In this document: positions 21,651 through 34,133 of the stretch, in pieces
Layout of the letters: every line of letters begins with the position of its first letter
How positions within the stretch are numbered: position 1 is the stretch's first letter
NCBI GenBank assembly: GCA_905221605.1
Contig: CAJNDS010000942.1
Coordinates: 1 to 40,346, forward strand
Origin: Symbiodinium natans
Taxonomy: Eukaryota > Sar > Dinophyceae > Suessiales > Symbiodiniaceae
Length of the DNA: 40,346 bases
Direction of reading: 5' to 3'
Position numbers and translations under genes: made by a program
The notes under the pieces: model-generated
The model's database searches: none
What the model was told of the DNA's origin: nothing
Seen by the model: the letters and a program-made list of their open reading frames with translations, nothing else

Positions 21651-21854
21651 CACCGAGGCTCGACAGCTGCACTCATGAGAGCTGTAAAGCACCCCCCATC
21701 TCAGGGCTACGCCCAAAGGGCCCCCCCCCCCCCGCCCCGGGTGCGAGGTGGTGCTTGCTCTGTTTGGCGTTTTGTTTAGTGGCAGTAGTGGTCGTAGTCG
21801 TGTTGCAGTAATAATAGTAGGAATGTGAGTTGCGTGCCTTGGAATGTTTGGGAG

Positions 21855-22545
21855 GCACTCCAGGGAATTAGTTTGTGATTATCCTGTGATTTTTTGTGAG
21901 CGGGTTTGTGATCTGGCTGGGAATTAGTGAACTTTTAGCGCGCGGCTTTGTGATTTTATAGTGACTAATTTGTGGAAATTTAGTGAGAATTGAATCAGAA
22001 TTTAGTGAGAATTTGATGAGAATTTAGTGAGAATCCTGCGCGTTTCCTGCGCTGGGCTCACTAATTTCTCGCGAATTTCCTGGGCTGGGCCAGCCCGCTC
22101 ATTAATTTCTCGCTAATTTCTCACTAATTTCGTGGGTTGGACCCAGCCCGCTCACTAATTTCTCGTTTTCTCACTAATTTCTCGCTAATATCTCACGAAT
22201 TTCCTGGGCTGGGCCAGCCCGCCCACTACTTTCTCACTAATTTCCTGGGCTGCATTTCTCCCTAGTTTCTAACTAATTTCCAGCCCGCTCACCAATGTTT
22301 CGTTGATTTCTCACTAATTTCCTGGGCTGAGCCAGCCCGCTCACTTATTTCTCGTTAATTTCTTACTAATTTCCTGGCCTGCTCACTAATTTCTCGCTAA
22401 TATCTCACTAATTTCCTGGGCTGGGCCAGCCCGCTCACTAATTTCTCACTAATTTCCTGGGCTGGGCCAGCCCGCTCACTAATTTCTCACTAATTTCCTG
22501 GGCTGGGCCCAGCCTGCTCACTAATTTCTCGTTAGTTTTTTACAA
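21855..22545. repeat. Second 41-bp minisatellite with orientation flip
   Basis: The forward form (about 22050-22540) has the unit CTCACTAATTTCTCACTAAT followed by TTCCTGGGCTGGGCCAGCCCG, 41 bp at full length, with shortened units. GGGCTGGGCCAGCCC is a perfect 15-nt palindrome. From 21865 to 22045 the reverse-complement motif (TTAGTGAGAA) is repeated instead, so orientation flips near 22045. After 22540 it grades into AT-rich variants (TTCTCACAAT). It lies between host exon 5 and the TPR exon array. Confidence 0.8.
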
Positions 22546-22959
22546 TTTTCTCACAATTTTCTCGCAAATGTTTCACATTTTGTTTACAAAATTCTCACAA
22601 AAAGATCACAAGCAAAATTATTAATTTTTCGCAAATAATTGTTTTATTGGATTCCAAGCATTCCAAGCCTAGTCACTAAAGCAAGCTCCTTGGAGTTTCA
22701 GCGAGAGTTTGGGTTCACAGGATATTTAAGTGTCTCCACGGACTTTAAAACCCTATGGCCTAGATACATCAACTATTTATGCTCCGCACAACACATTGCA
22801 CATGTACAGAGGAGTCGTAGTCTTATGAGCATTTCCCCAGACCAGCACAATGTAGAGTTTGCAGGCACTTTAGCCCTGGCACATAGCAAACCTCCACACC
22901 CAAAGTGTCTTACATGGCAGCCTGCGACAAAAGATGCGACGTCTTGAGCTGCAGCTGAG

Positions 22960-23100
22960 GCCGTGCCAAGCTGGGTGATGAGCACCCAGGCACGCTCGCC
23001 GGCATCAACAATCTTGCGTCGCTGCTTGAGGCCACGGGGCGGTTTGGGGAGGCGGAGTCACTGTACCGTGAGGCCTTGCGTGGCAGCAGGAGGCTCAGCG
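22960..23100 (+). CDS. TPR exon, array copy 1
   Basis: 141 nt, open, bounded by GCTGCAGCTGAG upstream and GTGATA downstream. It encodes RAKLGDEHPGTLAGINNLAS and then LLEATGRFGEAESLYREALR. An in-frame TGA just before the acceptor fixes the exon start. This is the most diverged of copies 1-6 at its end (RRLSG instead of RSPRG). The TPR helix pair is intact. Confidence 0.75.
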
Positions 23101-23710
23101 GTGATACTGTTGCCATCAGAGCTCCGGTGCTTTTGTTTTTTTACAGGGTTTCGCCTTGGGTTTGTTTGGTGGCTTAGACAGAGATGCATGTGTTTGAAAA
23201 CGGTGGGGCCATAGGTTGACGTAATCTAATCAGGTCGCATCAGCTCCTATAACGTCTCCTCTCCACAAGACCTAGCCAGATTGAGGTTGCGTTGGCCTGG
23301 GTTAGGTCAAAGGTGCTGTTCAAGAGTAGAGAGGTCTTCATAGGTGGTTCCAGCGTTTGTGCAGTGGAAATTTTGTTGAGGATGTCGCCTACATCAGCTT
23401 GGGACCCTCCAGATGTCCAGAATGGCAACAAAACACAAGCATTCATTTGAAAGTCTTCCTGCCTGAGATGGCAGCTGCAAGCACGCAGCCCTGGCCCAGC
23501 ACCCCAGCACAGTCGCCGCATTCAACTCCTCACTCGCTGCCATCAGCCCAAGTTTGTGCATTCCCCAGTCCTGCATCATGTAGACTTTGCAGGCACAAAC
23601 AAGCCTGCCTAGTTAGTCTATGAGCCCTAACACATAGACAATCTCCACACCCAAGTTGTTCTACATGGCAGCCTGCGACATAAGATGCGACGTCTTGAGC
23701 TGCAGCTGAG

Positions 23711-23851
23711 GCCGTGCCAAGCTGGGCGATGAGCACCCTGACACGCTCATCAGCATCAACAATCTCGCGTTGCTGCTTGAGGCCACGGGGCGGTTTGGGG
23801 AGGCGGAGCCACTGTTCCGCGAGGCCTTGCGTGGCCGCAGGAGCCCCAGAG
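23711..23851 (+). CDS. TPR exon, array copy 2
   Basis: 141 nt with acceptor GCTGCAGCTGAG and donor GTGAGA. It encodes RAKLGDEHPDTLISINNLAL, LLEATGRFGEAEPLFREALR and a GRRSPRG tail. It has only three base differences from copy 5, 2043 bp away, and the preceding introns are also nearly identical, indicating recent segmental duplication. Confidence 0.78.
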
Positions 23852-24448
23852 GTGAGACTGTTGCCATCAGAGCTGTGAGGTTCTTTTTTTACAGGGTTTC
23901 GCCTGTGATTCTGTGTTGTTTTGGTTTGGTGGGTTCGACAGAGATGCACATGTTTGAAGACGGTGGGGGGATAGGGTTGGAGTAATCAAGGCAGGTCGCG
24001 TCAGCTCCTAGAAAAAAAGACAATTTCCGTACGACCTGGCGAGGTTGAGGTTGCACTGGCCTGGGTTAAGTCAAAGGTGCTGTTCAAGAGTAGAGGTCTT
24101 CATGCGCGGTTCCAGCGTTTGTGCAGTGGAATTTTTGTTGAGGATGTCACCTACATCAGCTTGGGTGTCCAGAATGGCAGAAAACATAAGTATCCATTTG
24201 AAAGTCTTCCTGCCTGAGATGGCAGCTGCAAGCATGCAGCCCTGGCCCAGCACCCCCGCACAGTCGCCGCATTCAACTCCTCAATCGCTACCATCAGCTG
24301 GCCCAAGTTTGTGCGTTTCCGTAGTCCTGCACAATGTAAACTTTGCCGGCACAAGCTGGCCTAGTTAGTAGTTTAGCCCTAACACATAGCAAGTCTCCAC
24401 ACCCAAATTGTGTTACATGGCAGATGCGACGCTTGAGCTGCAGCTGAG

Positions 24449-24589
24449 GCCGTGCCAAGCTGGGTCATGAGCACCCACGCACGCTTGCCAGCATCAACAA
24501 TCTCGCGTTGCTGCTGCAATCCACGGGGCGGTTTGGGGAGGCGGAGCCACTGTTCCGCGAGGCCTTGCGTGCCAGCAGGAGCCCCAGAG
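24449..24589 (+). CDS. TPR exon, array copy 3
   Basis: 141 nt with donor GTGAGA. It encodes RAKLGHEHPRTLASINNLAL and then LLQSTGRFGEAEPLFREALR. D-to-H and D-to-R changes lie in the otherwise constant LGDEHPD motif. The preceding intron keeps the usual repeat; the following intron is the short form. Confidence 0.77.
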
Positions 24590-25004
24590 GTGAGACTGTT
24601 GCCATCAGAGCTGCGAGGTTCTTTTTTTCTCAGGGTTTCGCCTGTGATTCTGTGTTGGGTTGGTTTGGTGGCTTCGACAGAGATGCACATGCTTGAAGAC
24701 GGTGGGGCGATAGGGTCGAAGTAATTGAGTCAGGGAAAAGTATTGATTTGAAAGTCCTCCTGCCTGAAATGACAGCTGTAAGCTTGTAGCGCCGGTCCAG
24801 CACCCCAGCACAGTTGCCGCATTCAACTCATCATACGCTACCATCAGCGGGCCCAGGTTTGTGCATTTCCATAATGTCGACTTTGCAGGCACAAACAAGC
24901 CTGCCTAGTTAGTCTAGCCCTAACACATAGCAAGTCTCCACACCCAAGTGTGTGTTACATGGCAGCCTGCGACAAAAGATGCCACGTCTTGAGCTGCAGC
25001 TGAG

Positions 25005-25145
25005 GCCGTGCCAAGCTGGGTGATGAGCACCCTGACACGCTCTCCAGCATCAACAATCTCGCGGCGCTGCTGCAATCCACGGGGCGATTTGGGGAGGCGG
25101 AGCCACTGTTCCGCGAGGCCTTGTTTGCCCGCAGGAGCCCCAGAG
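25005..25145 (+). CDS. TPR exon, array copy 4
   Basis: 141 nt with donor GTGAGA. It encodes RAKLGDEHPDTLSSINNLAA and then LLQSTGRFGEAEPLFREALF. The helix-B end reads FARR where others have RGRR or RARR. The frame is intact. Confidence 0.77.
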
Positions 25146-25753
25146 GTGAGACTGTTGCCATCAGAGCTGTGAGGTTCTTTTTTTCTCAGGGTTTCGCCTG
25201 TGATTCTTTGTGGGGTTGGCTTAGACAGAGATGATGCTCAAAGATGGTGGGGCGAGAGGTTGAAGTAATTCAGTCAGGTCGCATCAACTCCTATAACGTA
25301 TCCTTTCCGCAAGACCTAGCGAGGTTGAGGTTGCGCTGGCCTGGGGCTAGGTCAAAGGTGCTGTTCAAGAGTAGAGAGGTCTTCATGCGTGGTTCCAGCG
25401 TCTGTGCAGTTGATTTTTTTTCAGGGTGTCACCTACATCAGCTTGGGACCCTCCAGATGTCCAGAATGGCACAACACACAAGTATTCAATGGAAAGTCTT
25501 CCTGCCTGAGATGGCAGCTGCAAGCACGCAGCCCTGGCCCAGCACCCCAGCACAGTCGCCGCATTCAACTCCTCACTCGCTGCCATCAGCCCAAGTTTGT
25601 GCATTCCCCAGTCCTGCATCATGTAGACTTTGCGGGCACAAACAAGCCTGCCTAGTTAGTCTATGAGCCCTAACACATAGACAATCTCCACACCCAAGTT
25701 GTTCTACATGGCAGCCTGCGACATAAGATGCGACGTCTTGAGCTGCAGCTGAG

Positions 25754-25894
25754 GCCGTGCCAAGCTGGGCGATGAGCACCCTGACACGCTCATCAGCATC
25801 AACAATCTCGCGTTGCTGCTCAAGGCCACGGGGCGGTTTGGGGAGGCGGAGCCACTGTTCCGCGAGGCCTTGCGCGGCCGCAGGAGCCCCAGAG
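25754..25894 (+). CDS. TPR exon, array copy 5
   Basis: 141 nt with donor GTGAGA. It is nearly identical to copy 2, differing by KATG for EATG plus a silent change. It and about 300 bp of upstream intron appear duplicated from the copy-2 block at a distance of 2043 bp. Confidence 0.78.
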
Positions 25895-26279
25895 GTGAGA
25901 CTGTTGCCATCAGAGCTGTTCTGTGTTGGGTTGGTTTGGTGGCTTCGACAGGGATGCACATGCTTGAAGACGGTGGGGCGATAGGGTCGAAGTCACTGAG
26001 TCAGGGAAAAGTATTGATTTGAAAGTCCTCCTGCCTGAAATGACAGCTGTAAGCTTGTAGCGCCGGTCCAGCACCCCAGCACAGTCGCCGCATTCAACTC
26101 CTCACTCGCTGCCATCAGCCCAAGTTTGTGCATTCCCCAGTCCTGCATCATGTAGACTTTGCAGGCACAAACAAGCCTGCCTAGTTAGTCTAGCCCTAAC
26201 ACATAGCAAGTCTCCACACCCAATTTGTCTTACATGGCAGCCTGCGACACAAGATGCGACGTCTTGAGCTGCAGCTGAG

Positions 26280-26420
26280 GCCGTGCCAAGCTGGGTGATG
26301 AGCACCCTAACACGCTCTCCAGCATCCACAATCTCGCGTCGCTGCTGCAATCCACGGGGCGATTTGGGGAGGCGGAGCCCCTGTTCCGCGAGGCCTTGCG
26401 TGCCCGCAGGAGCCCCAGAG
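26280..26420 (+). CDS. TPR exon, array copy 6
   Basis: 141 nt with donor GTGAGA. It encodes RAKLGDEHPNTLSSIHNLAS and then LLQSTGRFGEAEPLFREALR. It is close to copy 8 in sequence. It is the last copy before the 6.9-kb break in the array. Confidence 0.77.
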
Positions 26421-26653
26421 GTGAGAATGTTGCCATCAGAGCTGCGAGGTTCTTTTTTTCTCAGGGTTTCGCCTGTGATTCTTTGTGGGGTTGGCTTAGA
26501 CAGAGATGCACATGCTTGAAGATGGTGGGGCGAGAGGGTTGAAGTAACTGAGTCAGGTCGCATCAACTCCTAGGTCGAAGGCGCTGTTCAAGAAGGTATT
26601 CATGCGTCTGAGCAGTTGAATCTTGTTCAGAATGAATGTCACCTACATCAGCT

Positions 26654-27230
26654 GTTGGGAAGCTCTTGGTGGCTGAGGGTTTAAGGGGGATGTGGAATTC
26701 GGAAGGTTTATGACATGACCGTCCAGGCTTCATATGAATCTCCTACCTTCGCTTGCCATTCTATACCTGCCAATTTTCCTGCCTAGTTTGCCCAGCGTGT
26801 GCTGCATTGCACCTAATCCTCTGCCTTCTTCCGGGGATGCATTTTACAGGTGTTGGGGAGTTCTTAGGGGCTGAGGCTTGGGTGCGGGATTCGGAAGATT
26901 CATGAAATGACCGTCCGGGCTTCACATGACTCTATCACCTCTGCTTGGCATTCTATACCTGGTCCCTGCCATATTTCTTCAATTTTACCTGCCTAGTTTG
27001 CCTAGTTCGCCCAGCGCGTGCTGCATTGCACCTCTGCTAATCCTTTGCTGACCACTGGGGGTGTATTTTCTAAGTGTTGGGAAGCTCTTGGGGGCTGAGG
27101 GTCCAAGGGGGTGTGGGAGTCGGAGGGTTTATGAAATGACAGGCCAGTTTTCCTGCCTAGTTTGCCTAGTTTGCCCAGCGTGTGTTGAATTGCACCTCTG
27201 CTATCCTCTGCTGACCTCTGGGGGTGTATT
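26654..27230. repeat. Tandem repeat of about 200 bp, three units
   Basis: Units start GTTGGGAAGCTCTTGG (or the close variant GTTGGGGAGTTCTTAG) at 26654, 26852 and 27076 and share TTGCCCAGCGTGTGCTGCAT and CTGACCTCTGGGGGTGTATT. The third is cut at 27230. Another start of the same unit appears at 32935-32980, just before array copy 7, so the block seems to have been split. Confidence 0.7.
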
Positions 27231-28330
27231 GTAAGGGGCTGCAAGCGGCAGGCAAGAGAGGGGTCAGCAGGCAGGCATGCTTCTCGAGGCTAATTGTGCT
27301 TCATCCAGAGTGCCATGCCAATTGCTGCACCTCCTTGGAAACGAGTGCTCATGATGCTCATCTTTGTGCTGGAAACGTGCTGCAGCAAACGAAACTTGGA
27401 ACACCTGAAAAAACCTTGCTATTTGCGATGGTTTTGCATGTTTTTGAGGTTACAAACAGGCCAAGCCTCGTCCGGCACACCCCACTGCTGCTCATGATGC
27501 TGTCCGTGATGGGGCTGGGATGCCTAAACAAAACCTTGACAATTCAAGCGCGCGGGCCGTGAGAAACGAAGGGTCGATGATGCTCGCCATGCGGGTTGCT
27601 TTTTGGCGCCGAAAAACGCGTTCCGATCCCTGAATACCATGCAGAACTGCACGTTTCTGCCTCCAAAAGAAACATGTTGAACAAGGCCTTCACAAATGTC
27701 AGCTTCAGAAACCTTCCCGGGGAAGGTCGGCGACACTGGCGTTCTCCCTCATAGCAAAGCTAGGGCTGCGGCCCGACTGGCGTATTGACAGAGTTGCCCG
27801 ATTTAAGGGCTTCGCCAGGTGCGGGCAGCGCATGTAGAAGCGGGGGTTGGGGTATTGAAACGATGCACGACGACTACCACCACTTCTACAATCGCTACAA
27901 GCACCCCCCCACCCCTCTCCCGCAAGTGCTTATGCTACGATTGGACCTCAAGTGCTTATGATGCTCGTTTGGAGGCCGAGGCGTGTGTCGTGAACTAGCA
28001 GCCGTAGCAGTAGTGTGCTTTGTTATGGTCATGCTACGAACGCACAGAAGATACAACAATAGATATTGCAGTAGCAATAGCGAGAGCACAAGGAACAGTA
28101 TCAGTAGTGGCACTAGTAGAAGTAGCGCTTGAAGAAGTCGGCGTAGTAATGTAGCAGTGGCGGCAGTATTATTAGAAGTAGGGCCTGAAGACGCGGCGGT
28201 GCCGCCATGGTCCAGCGCGGATGCGCGCCTAGCCTTAAGCTATGCTTACGGGGTGGCAGAGCCGCCGACTCTTCCCGGAAACGCTTCATGAGCACCGGTC
28301 GGCGGATTTCCTGCGTATTTTCATGGACAG
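27231..28330. other. Unassigned sequence within the array interruption
   Basis: About 1.1 kb with short open frames only (for example 27224-27562 plus and 27524-27736 minus), no recognisable domain and no splice-phase support. AGTAGCAATAG-like A-rich triplets appear near 28060-28180. No gene is supported. Confidence 0.4.
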
Positions 28331-28447
28331 ATAAAGAAAGAACGAAAGAAAGAAAGAGCAAAAAAAAGAAAGAAAGAAAGTAAAAACGAAAGAAAGAAAG
28401 AAATAACGAAAGAAAGAATCAAAGAAAGAAAGAAAGAAATAAAGAAA
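28331..28447. repeat. GAAA polypurine tract
   Basis: About 115 bp of AAAGAAAG repeats with a few interruptions; almost all purine on the plus strand. Such tracts can form triplex DNA. It directly abuts the next tandem repeat. Confidence 0.85.
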
Positions 28448-29021
28448 GGCTCTGGCGGTAGCGGCGCGCACTTTTGGACCCGAGGCGTTTTCGTGGGAGG
28501 GTCGTCACTTTGGCTCTGGAGGGCTCTCAAACACTCAAACCCTGGCAGGGGCGTACTCTAGAGGACTAGAGGGCTCTGGCGGTAGCGGCGCGGGCTTTTG
28601 GACCCCCGGCATTTTCGTGGGAGGGTCGTCACTTTCGCTCTCGAGGGTTCTCAAACCGGGCAGGGGCGTACTCTAGAAGACTAGAGGGCTCTGGCGGTAG
28701 CGGCGCGCGCTTTTGGACGCCCGGCGTTTTCCTGGGAGGGTCGTCACTTTCGCTCTCGAGGGTTCTCAAACCGTGGCAGGGGCGTACTCTGCAGGGCTCT
28801 GGTGGTAGTTGCGCGCGCTTTTGGACCCCCGGCGTTTTCGTGGGAGGGTCGTCACTTTCGCTCTCGAGGGCTCTCAAACCGTGACAGGGGCGTACTCTAG
28901 AGGGCCCTGGCGGTAGCGGCGCGCGGTTTTGGACCCCCGGCGTTTTCGTGGGAGGGTCGTCACTTTCGCTCTCGAGGGCTCTCAAACCGTGGCAGGGGCG
29001 TGCTCTAAAGGGCTCTGGCGG
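28448..29021. repeat. Tandem repeat of 108-124 bp, five units
   Basis: GGCTCTGGCGGTAGCGGCGC or a near variant starts at 28448, 28572, 28687, 28795 and 28903, and a partial at 29011. Each unit contains TTTTGGACCCCCGGCGTTTT and GGAGGGTCGTCACTTTCGCT. Spacing is 124, 115, 108, 108 and 108 bp. The minus-strand frame at 28629-28985 repeats PPTKTPGVQ but is a by-product of units of 108 bp, a multiple of three. Confidence 0.85.
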
Positions 29022-29175
29022 TACTCACTTATTCACTCACTCACTCACTATCTCACTCGCCCCCTCGCTCACTCCCTCACTCCCTCGCTCACTCCCTCGC
29101 TCACTCGCTCACTCACCCGCTCACTCGCTCGCTCGCTCACTCACTCACTCACACTCACTCTCACTCACTCCATTC
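29022..29175. repeat. CACT simple repeat
   Basis: Runs of TCACTCACTC and TCGCTCACTC, low complexity, grading into CACTCCATTCACG. It is the complement of the repeat at 4440-4525; a smaller copy lies at 32119-32156. Confidence 0.85.
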
Positions 29176-29284
29176 ACGCGTACAGACACACCCACTTGAG
29201 CACGATCGTACTACATTACTACAACATTCACTGGTGACAGACGTCACAATTGAATGTATCAAGAAAGAAATAGACATGTGGGGT

Positions 29285-30715
<1,431 letters not shown>

Positions 30716-30769
30716 GTTTAAGTGATAAAGCCAATTGGTGTCAAACTTTTTGATGTTGAAGGTCCCTGT

Positions 30770-31250
30770 GGGGGAGGGGGGGGGGCGCCCGTATATATAT
30801 ATGTATATATTCATATGTATTCATTTGAATTCTGAAGTATACATACGAACGAAACAAAAGTAAACATACATATACACTCAATGACAGAAGGCGAGGACGA
30901 ACGGGGTTTATACAACGGAGGTAGATATAGGATGTATACAGACTAATATAGACTGACTGACAGGTGTGCATGGGGGGGACGGGGCTAGCCGCCCCCTCCC
31001 CCCCAACCCTGCAGCCCCGCTCCAGCCAAACCAAGCCAAGCCATACTCGATACGCGTTGTATATGTACTACAGAAATATACGCCAATCATAGCTATGTTT
31101 TGTATACATACACATATTCTCATATGCTTTATTTGCAGCTTCTTCGAGTGTACATACGAAAGAAACAAAATTGAACATACACCTACACTCAATGACAGAA
31201 GGTGAGGACGAACCGTACACACAATGGAAATAGATACAGGATGCATGTAG
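30770..31250. repeat. Diverged direct repeat, about 310 bp apart
   Basis: CATACGAACGAAACAAAAG followed by ACACTCAATGACAGAAGG and GAGGACGAAC at about 30842-30905 recurs with changes at about 31153-31215. Flanking TATATGTATA-rich and G-rich or C-rich runs are also shared. No gene is supported. Confidence 0.65.
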
Positions 31251-31254
31251 GTTT

Positions 31255-31580
31255 AATGACAGTACAATGATTATTATTATTGCTACTAATGCAATTATTG
31301 CTATCATTATGAAATTTCAAATATAACCACAATTACTAGCTTTACTATGCTTACTATTAGTACTGCTGTTTTTGATTATTGCTACTATTACGATTTATAC
31401 TGAATGACAATTATTACGACTATTACTAGTATTGTTATGATGATCAGCATCGTTATAGTGTTGTTAGTAATACGAATATTGATAAGAACACTAGTAATCA
31501 TCATAATAATAGTAGCAATAGTAATAGTAGCATTGATAACAGTAGTAATAGCAATAATGATCTTAATAATGATAACCCCC
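31255..31580. repeat. Second degenerate triplet field with strand flip
   Basis: ATTATTGCTACT-type triplets to about 31435 are followed by the complementary AATAGTAGC type to about 31575. It is similar to 29.3-30.7 kb. A short purine-type remnant follows at 32200-32290. Confidence 0.7.
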
Positions 31581-32395
31581 CCTCGTCCGGGAGTGTTGCC
31601 CAGAGTTTTGGGCTTCACTCCGCCACTCCAAGGGCATACTAATGTGAGACCCTTTGCAGGGGGGTGGCATAAGTTTGCCATTTCCCCTTTATGGGATGTG
31701 ACTTATGTGAGTGTATCCGGATGCGCAGGGGCTAGGCTGCACCTAGTACCTGCAGAGGGATCTGTGGGGAAGCGTGCTACGCGTAGCTTGTCGAAGAGGG
31801 ACGTTGTGTGCTTCGCCGAGTACTTTGGAGGGGCGACCTCTTTGGGAAAAGCTTTTCGTGCGGGGCTTCCGCGAGGATGGCACGCTGTTTTGCCCCTATG
31901 CCTGCCTGCCGCTTCTGGCGGCGCAGGTGGCGGGCTTGCCTAGTTGTTGCCCTACACGATGGCAGGCTTGACCTCTTGCCAGACCGGGCCTGTGCTGGCC
32001 TTTGGACATTGATTCCAGGGGCGCTTTGCCAGTGGAGGGGGCGACGCTTTCGGAGCCCCCTGAGAAGCCGGGAGGGATGGCGCCTGAGGCAAGGCCCCGC
32101 TCAAGGCGGGAGTCGTAATTCACTCACTCATTCACTCACTCCTCACTCACTTCACTTAATTATGATAACCGCAATTTTTTGCAATCAAAATAACAATAGA
32201 AACACTAGCGACCATAGTAATCATAGTAATCGTAATAATAGTAATACTCAGAATTATCGTGAGCATCGTGACAAGAGTAAGAATAAAGTATAACAGTACG
32301 AATCATAACAATGACTCAGCCATAACTTAGCAGTAGCTGTAATAATACAACAAAAAAGACAAAAACGAAAACAATAAAATGGCCAAAAAACAATC
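31581..32395. other. Unassigned GC-rich segment
   Basis: Open frames on the plus strand at 31404-31943 and 31808-32293 cross a GC-rich stretch (31600-32115), but no domain is recognised and the frames begin in simple repeats. TTGCCTAGTTGTTGCCCTAC and nearby sequence show no clear homology in the window. Confidence 0.3.
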
Positions 32396-32934
32396 TCCAC
32401 CCTCGGTGGGGGGTCGGGGCCTCCTTGGGCTCGCGCTAGCGGGCGGTGGGCGGTGAGTTCAATGAATTCGGTGAGCTCGGTAAATATACCTGTACACCTA
32501 TGCATCCCTGTTATGGGCACGAGAGTGAAAGCAGCAAGCAGTGAACTCGATGGGCTTGGTGAGCTCAGTGAGGTGACGGGGAGCGGTGAGCTCGACAGGC
32601 TCGAGGAGGTGTGAGGCTTTAAGACCCCTCGAGCTCGCATTCAAGTCTGAGTCCCTGCTAAAAGCCGTGCTAGAGGGCGCAGGAGACACGGGCGGCGGGC
32701 GGTGAGTTCGGTGGGCTCGCATAAAATACCAATAGACCTACGCATCCCTGCTAGAAAACAATGCTAGACAGCGCGGCGGTGAAAGCGGTGAGCTCGATGG
32801 GCACGGTGTGCTCGGTGGCGGGTATCAGCAAATACCTATACACCTATGCATCCCCGCTAAAGCCTACGCAAGAAGGCGCAAGATATGGGCACAGCTTCAC
32901 AGGCGCCGCCCCGCAGGGGAGTCGGCGGATAGGT
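32395..32934. repeat. Imperfect repeats with GGTGAGCTCGG and CCTATGCATCCC motifs
   Basis: GGGCGGTGAGTTC occurs at about 32449 and 32697, GTGAGCTCG variants recur throughout, and ACCTATACACCTATGCATCC or variants occur at about 32488, 32729 and 32834, usually followed by a sequence ending in GCTA. This is a diverged minisatellite of roughly 100-250 bp with no supported gene. It ends directly at the resumption of the TPR-array repeats. Confidence 0.5.
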
Positions 32935-33280
32935 GACCTCTGGGGGTGTATTTTATAGGGGTTGGGAAGCTCTTGGAGGCTGGGACCTTCCAGACGCCCA
33001 GAATGGCATAAAACAAAAGTATTGATTTGAAAGTATTCCTGCCTGAGATGACAGCTGCAAGCATGCAGCCCTGGCCCAGCACCCCAGCACAGCTGAAGCA
33101 TTCACCTGTGCCCTAAGCGGGCCCAAGTTTTGTACATTTCCCCAGTCCTGCATTATGTAGACTTTGCAGGCACAAGGCCGCCTAGTTAGTCTAGCCCTAA
33201 CACATAGCAAATCTCCACGCCCAATTTGTCTTACATGACAGCCTGCGACAAAAGATGCCACGTCTTGAGCTGCAGCTGAG

Positions 33281-33421
33281 GCCGTGCCAAGCTGGGTGAT
33301 GAGCACCCTGACACGCTGGCCAGCATCAACAATCTCGCGTCGCTGCTCAGGGCCACGGGGCGGCTTGGGGAGGCGGAGCCCCTGTACCGCGAGGCCTTGC
33401 GTGGCTGCAGGAGCCCCAGAG
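33281..33421 (+). CDS. TPR exon, array copy 7
   Basis: 141 nt, acceptor GCTGCAGCTGAG, donor GTGACA. It encodes RAKLGDEHPDTLASINNLAS and then LLRATGRLGEAEPLYREALR. It has the same phase and flanking intron repeats as copies 1-6 although it lies 6.9 kb beyond copy 6. Confidence 0.75.
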
Positions 33422-33956
33422 GTGACACTGTTGCCATCAGAGCTCCGTTTTTTTTCTACAAGGTTTCACCTGTGATTCTGTGTTGCGTTGGCTTGGTGGC
33501 TTAGACAGAGATGCACGTGTTTAAAGATGGTGGGGCGATAGGGCTGACGTAATTCAGTCAGGTCTCATCAGCTCCTATAACGTCTCCTCTCCACAAGACC
33601 TAGCGAGGTTGAGGTTGCACTGGCCTGGGTTAGGCCAAAGGTGCTGTTCAAGAGTAGAGGTCTTGAGAGACTGTGCTGTTGATAATTGTTCAGAATGTCA
33701 CCTACATCCCCTGCCTGAGATGACAGCTGTAAGCACGCAGCCCCGGCCCAGCACCCCAGCACAGTTGAAGCATTCAACTCCTTACTCGCTGCCATCAGCG
33801 GGCCCAAGTTTGTGCACTCCCAGTCCTGCATTATGTAGACTTTGCAGGCACAAGCCCGCCTAGTGAGTTTAGCCCTAACATAGCAAGTCTCCACACCCAA
33901 TTTGTCTTACATGGCAGCCTGCGACACAAGATGCGACGTCTTGAGCTGCAGCTGAG

Positions 33957-34096
33957 GCCGTGCCAAGCTGGGTGATGAGCACCCTAACACGCTCTCCAGC
34001 ATCAACAATCTCGCGTCGCTGCTGCAATCCACGGGGCGATTTGGGGAGGCGGAGCCCCTGTACCGCGAGGCCTTGCGTGCCCGCAGGAGCCCCAGA
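33957..34096 (+). CDS. TPR exon, array copy 8, donor site damaged
   Basis: It encodes RAKLGDEHPNTLSSINNLAS and then LLQSTGRFGEAEPLYREALR, in frame. Where the other copies read CCCAGAGGTGAGA, this one reads CCCAGATGAGAGA, so the GT donor appears lost and an in-frame TGA follows. The homology to the array stops within about 40 bp, where a 134-bp satellite begins. It is the last array copy, either truncated or spliced with another donor. Confidence 0.7.
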
Positions 34097-34133
34097 TGAG
34101 AGAATGATGCCATCAAAGCCACAGTTTCTTTAT

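Larger units (their letters stand above)
23101..26279 (+). repeat. Repeated introns of the TPR exon array
   Basis: The introns between copies 1-6 are themselves homologous. A common part (CCAGCACCCCAGCACAGTCG, TTTGTGCATTCCCCAGTCC, then CACATAGCAAGTCTCCACAC-like sequence up to GTCTTGAGCTGCAGCTGAG) precedes each exon. Long introns (after copies 1, 2 and 4) also carry a segment with GGTCAAAGGTGCTGTTCAAG; short introns (after copies 3 and 5) lack it at the same junction. Exon starts are therefore 751, 738, 556, 749 and 526 bp apart, suggesting a long-short higher-order repeat. Short open frames in these introns are shadows. Confidence 0.75.

Noticed and set aside
28629-28985. Minus-strand repeat protein with PPTKTPGVQ units
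   Set aside because: By-product of a tandem repeat whose later units are 108 bp, a multiple of three; no start context, and the first units break the frame.
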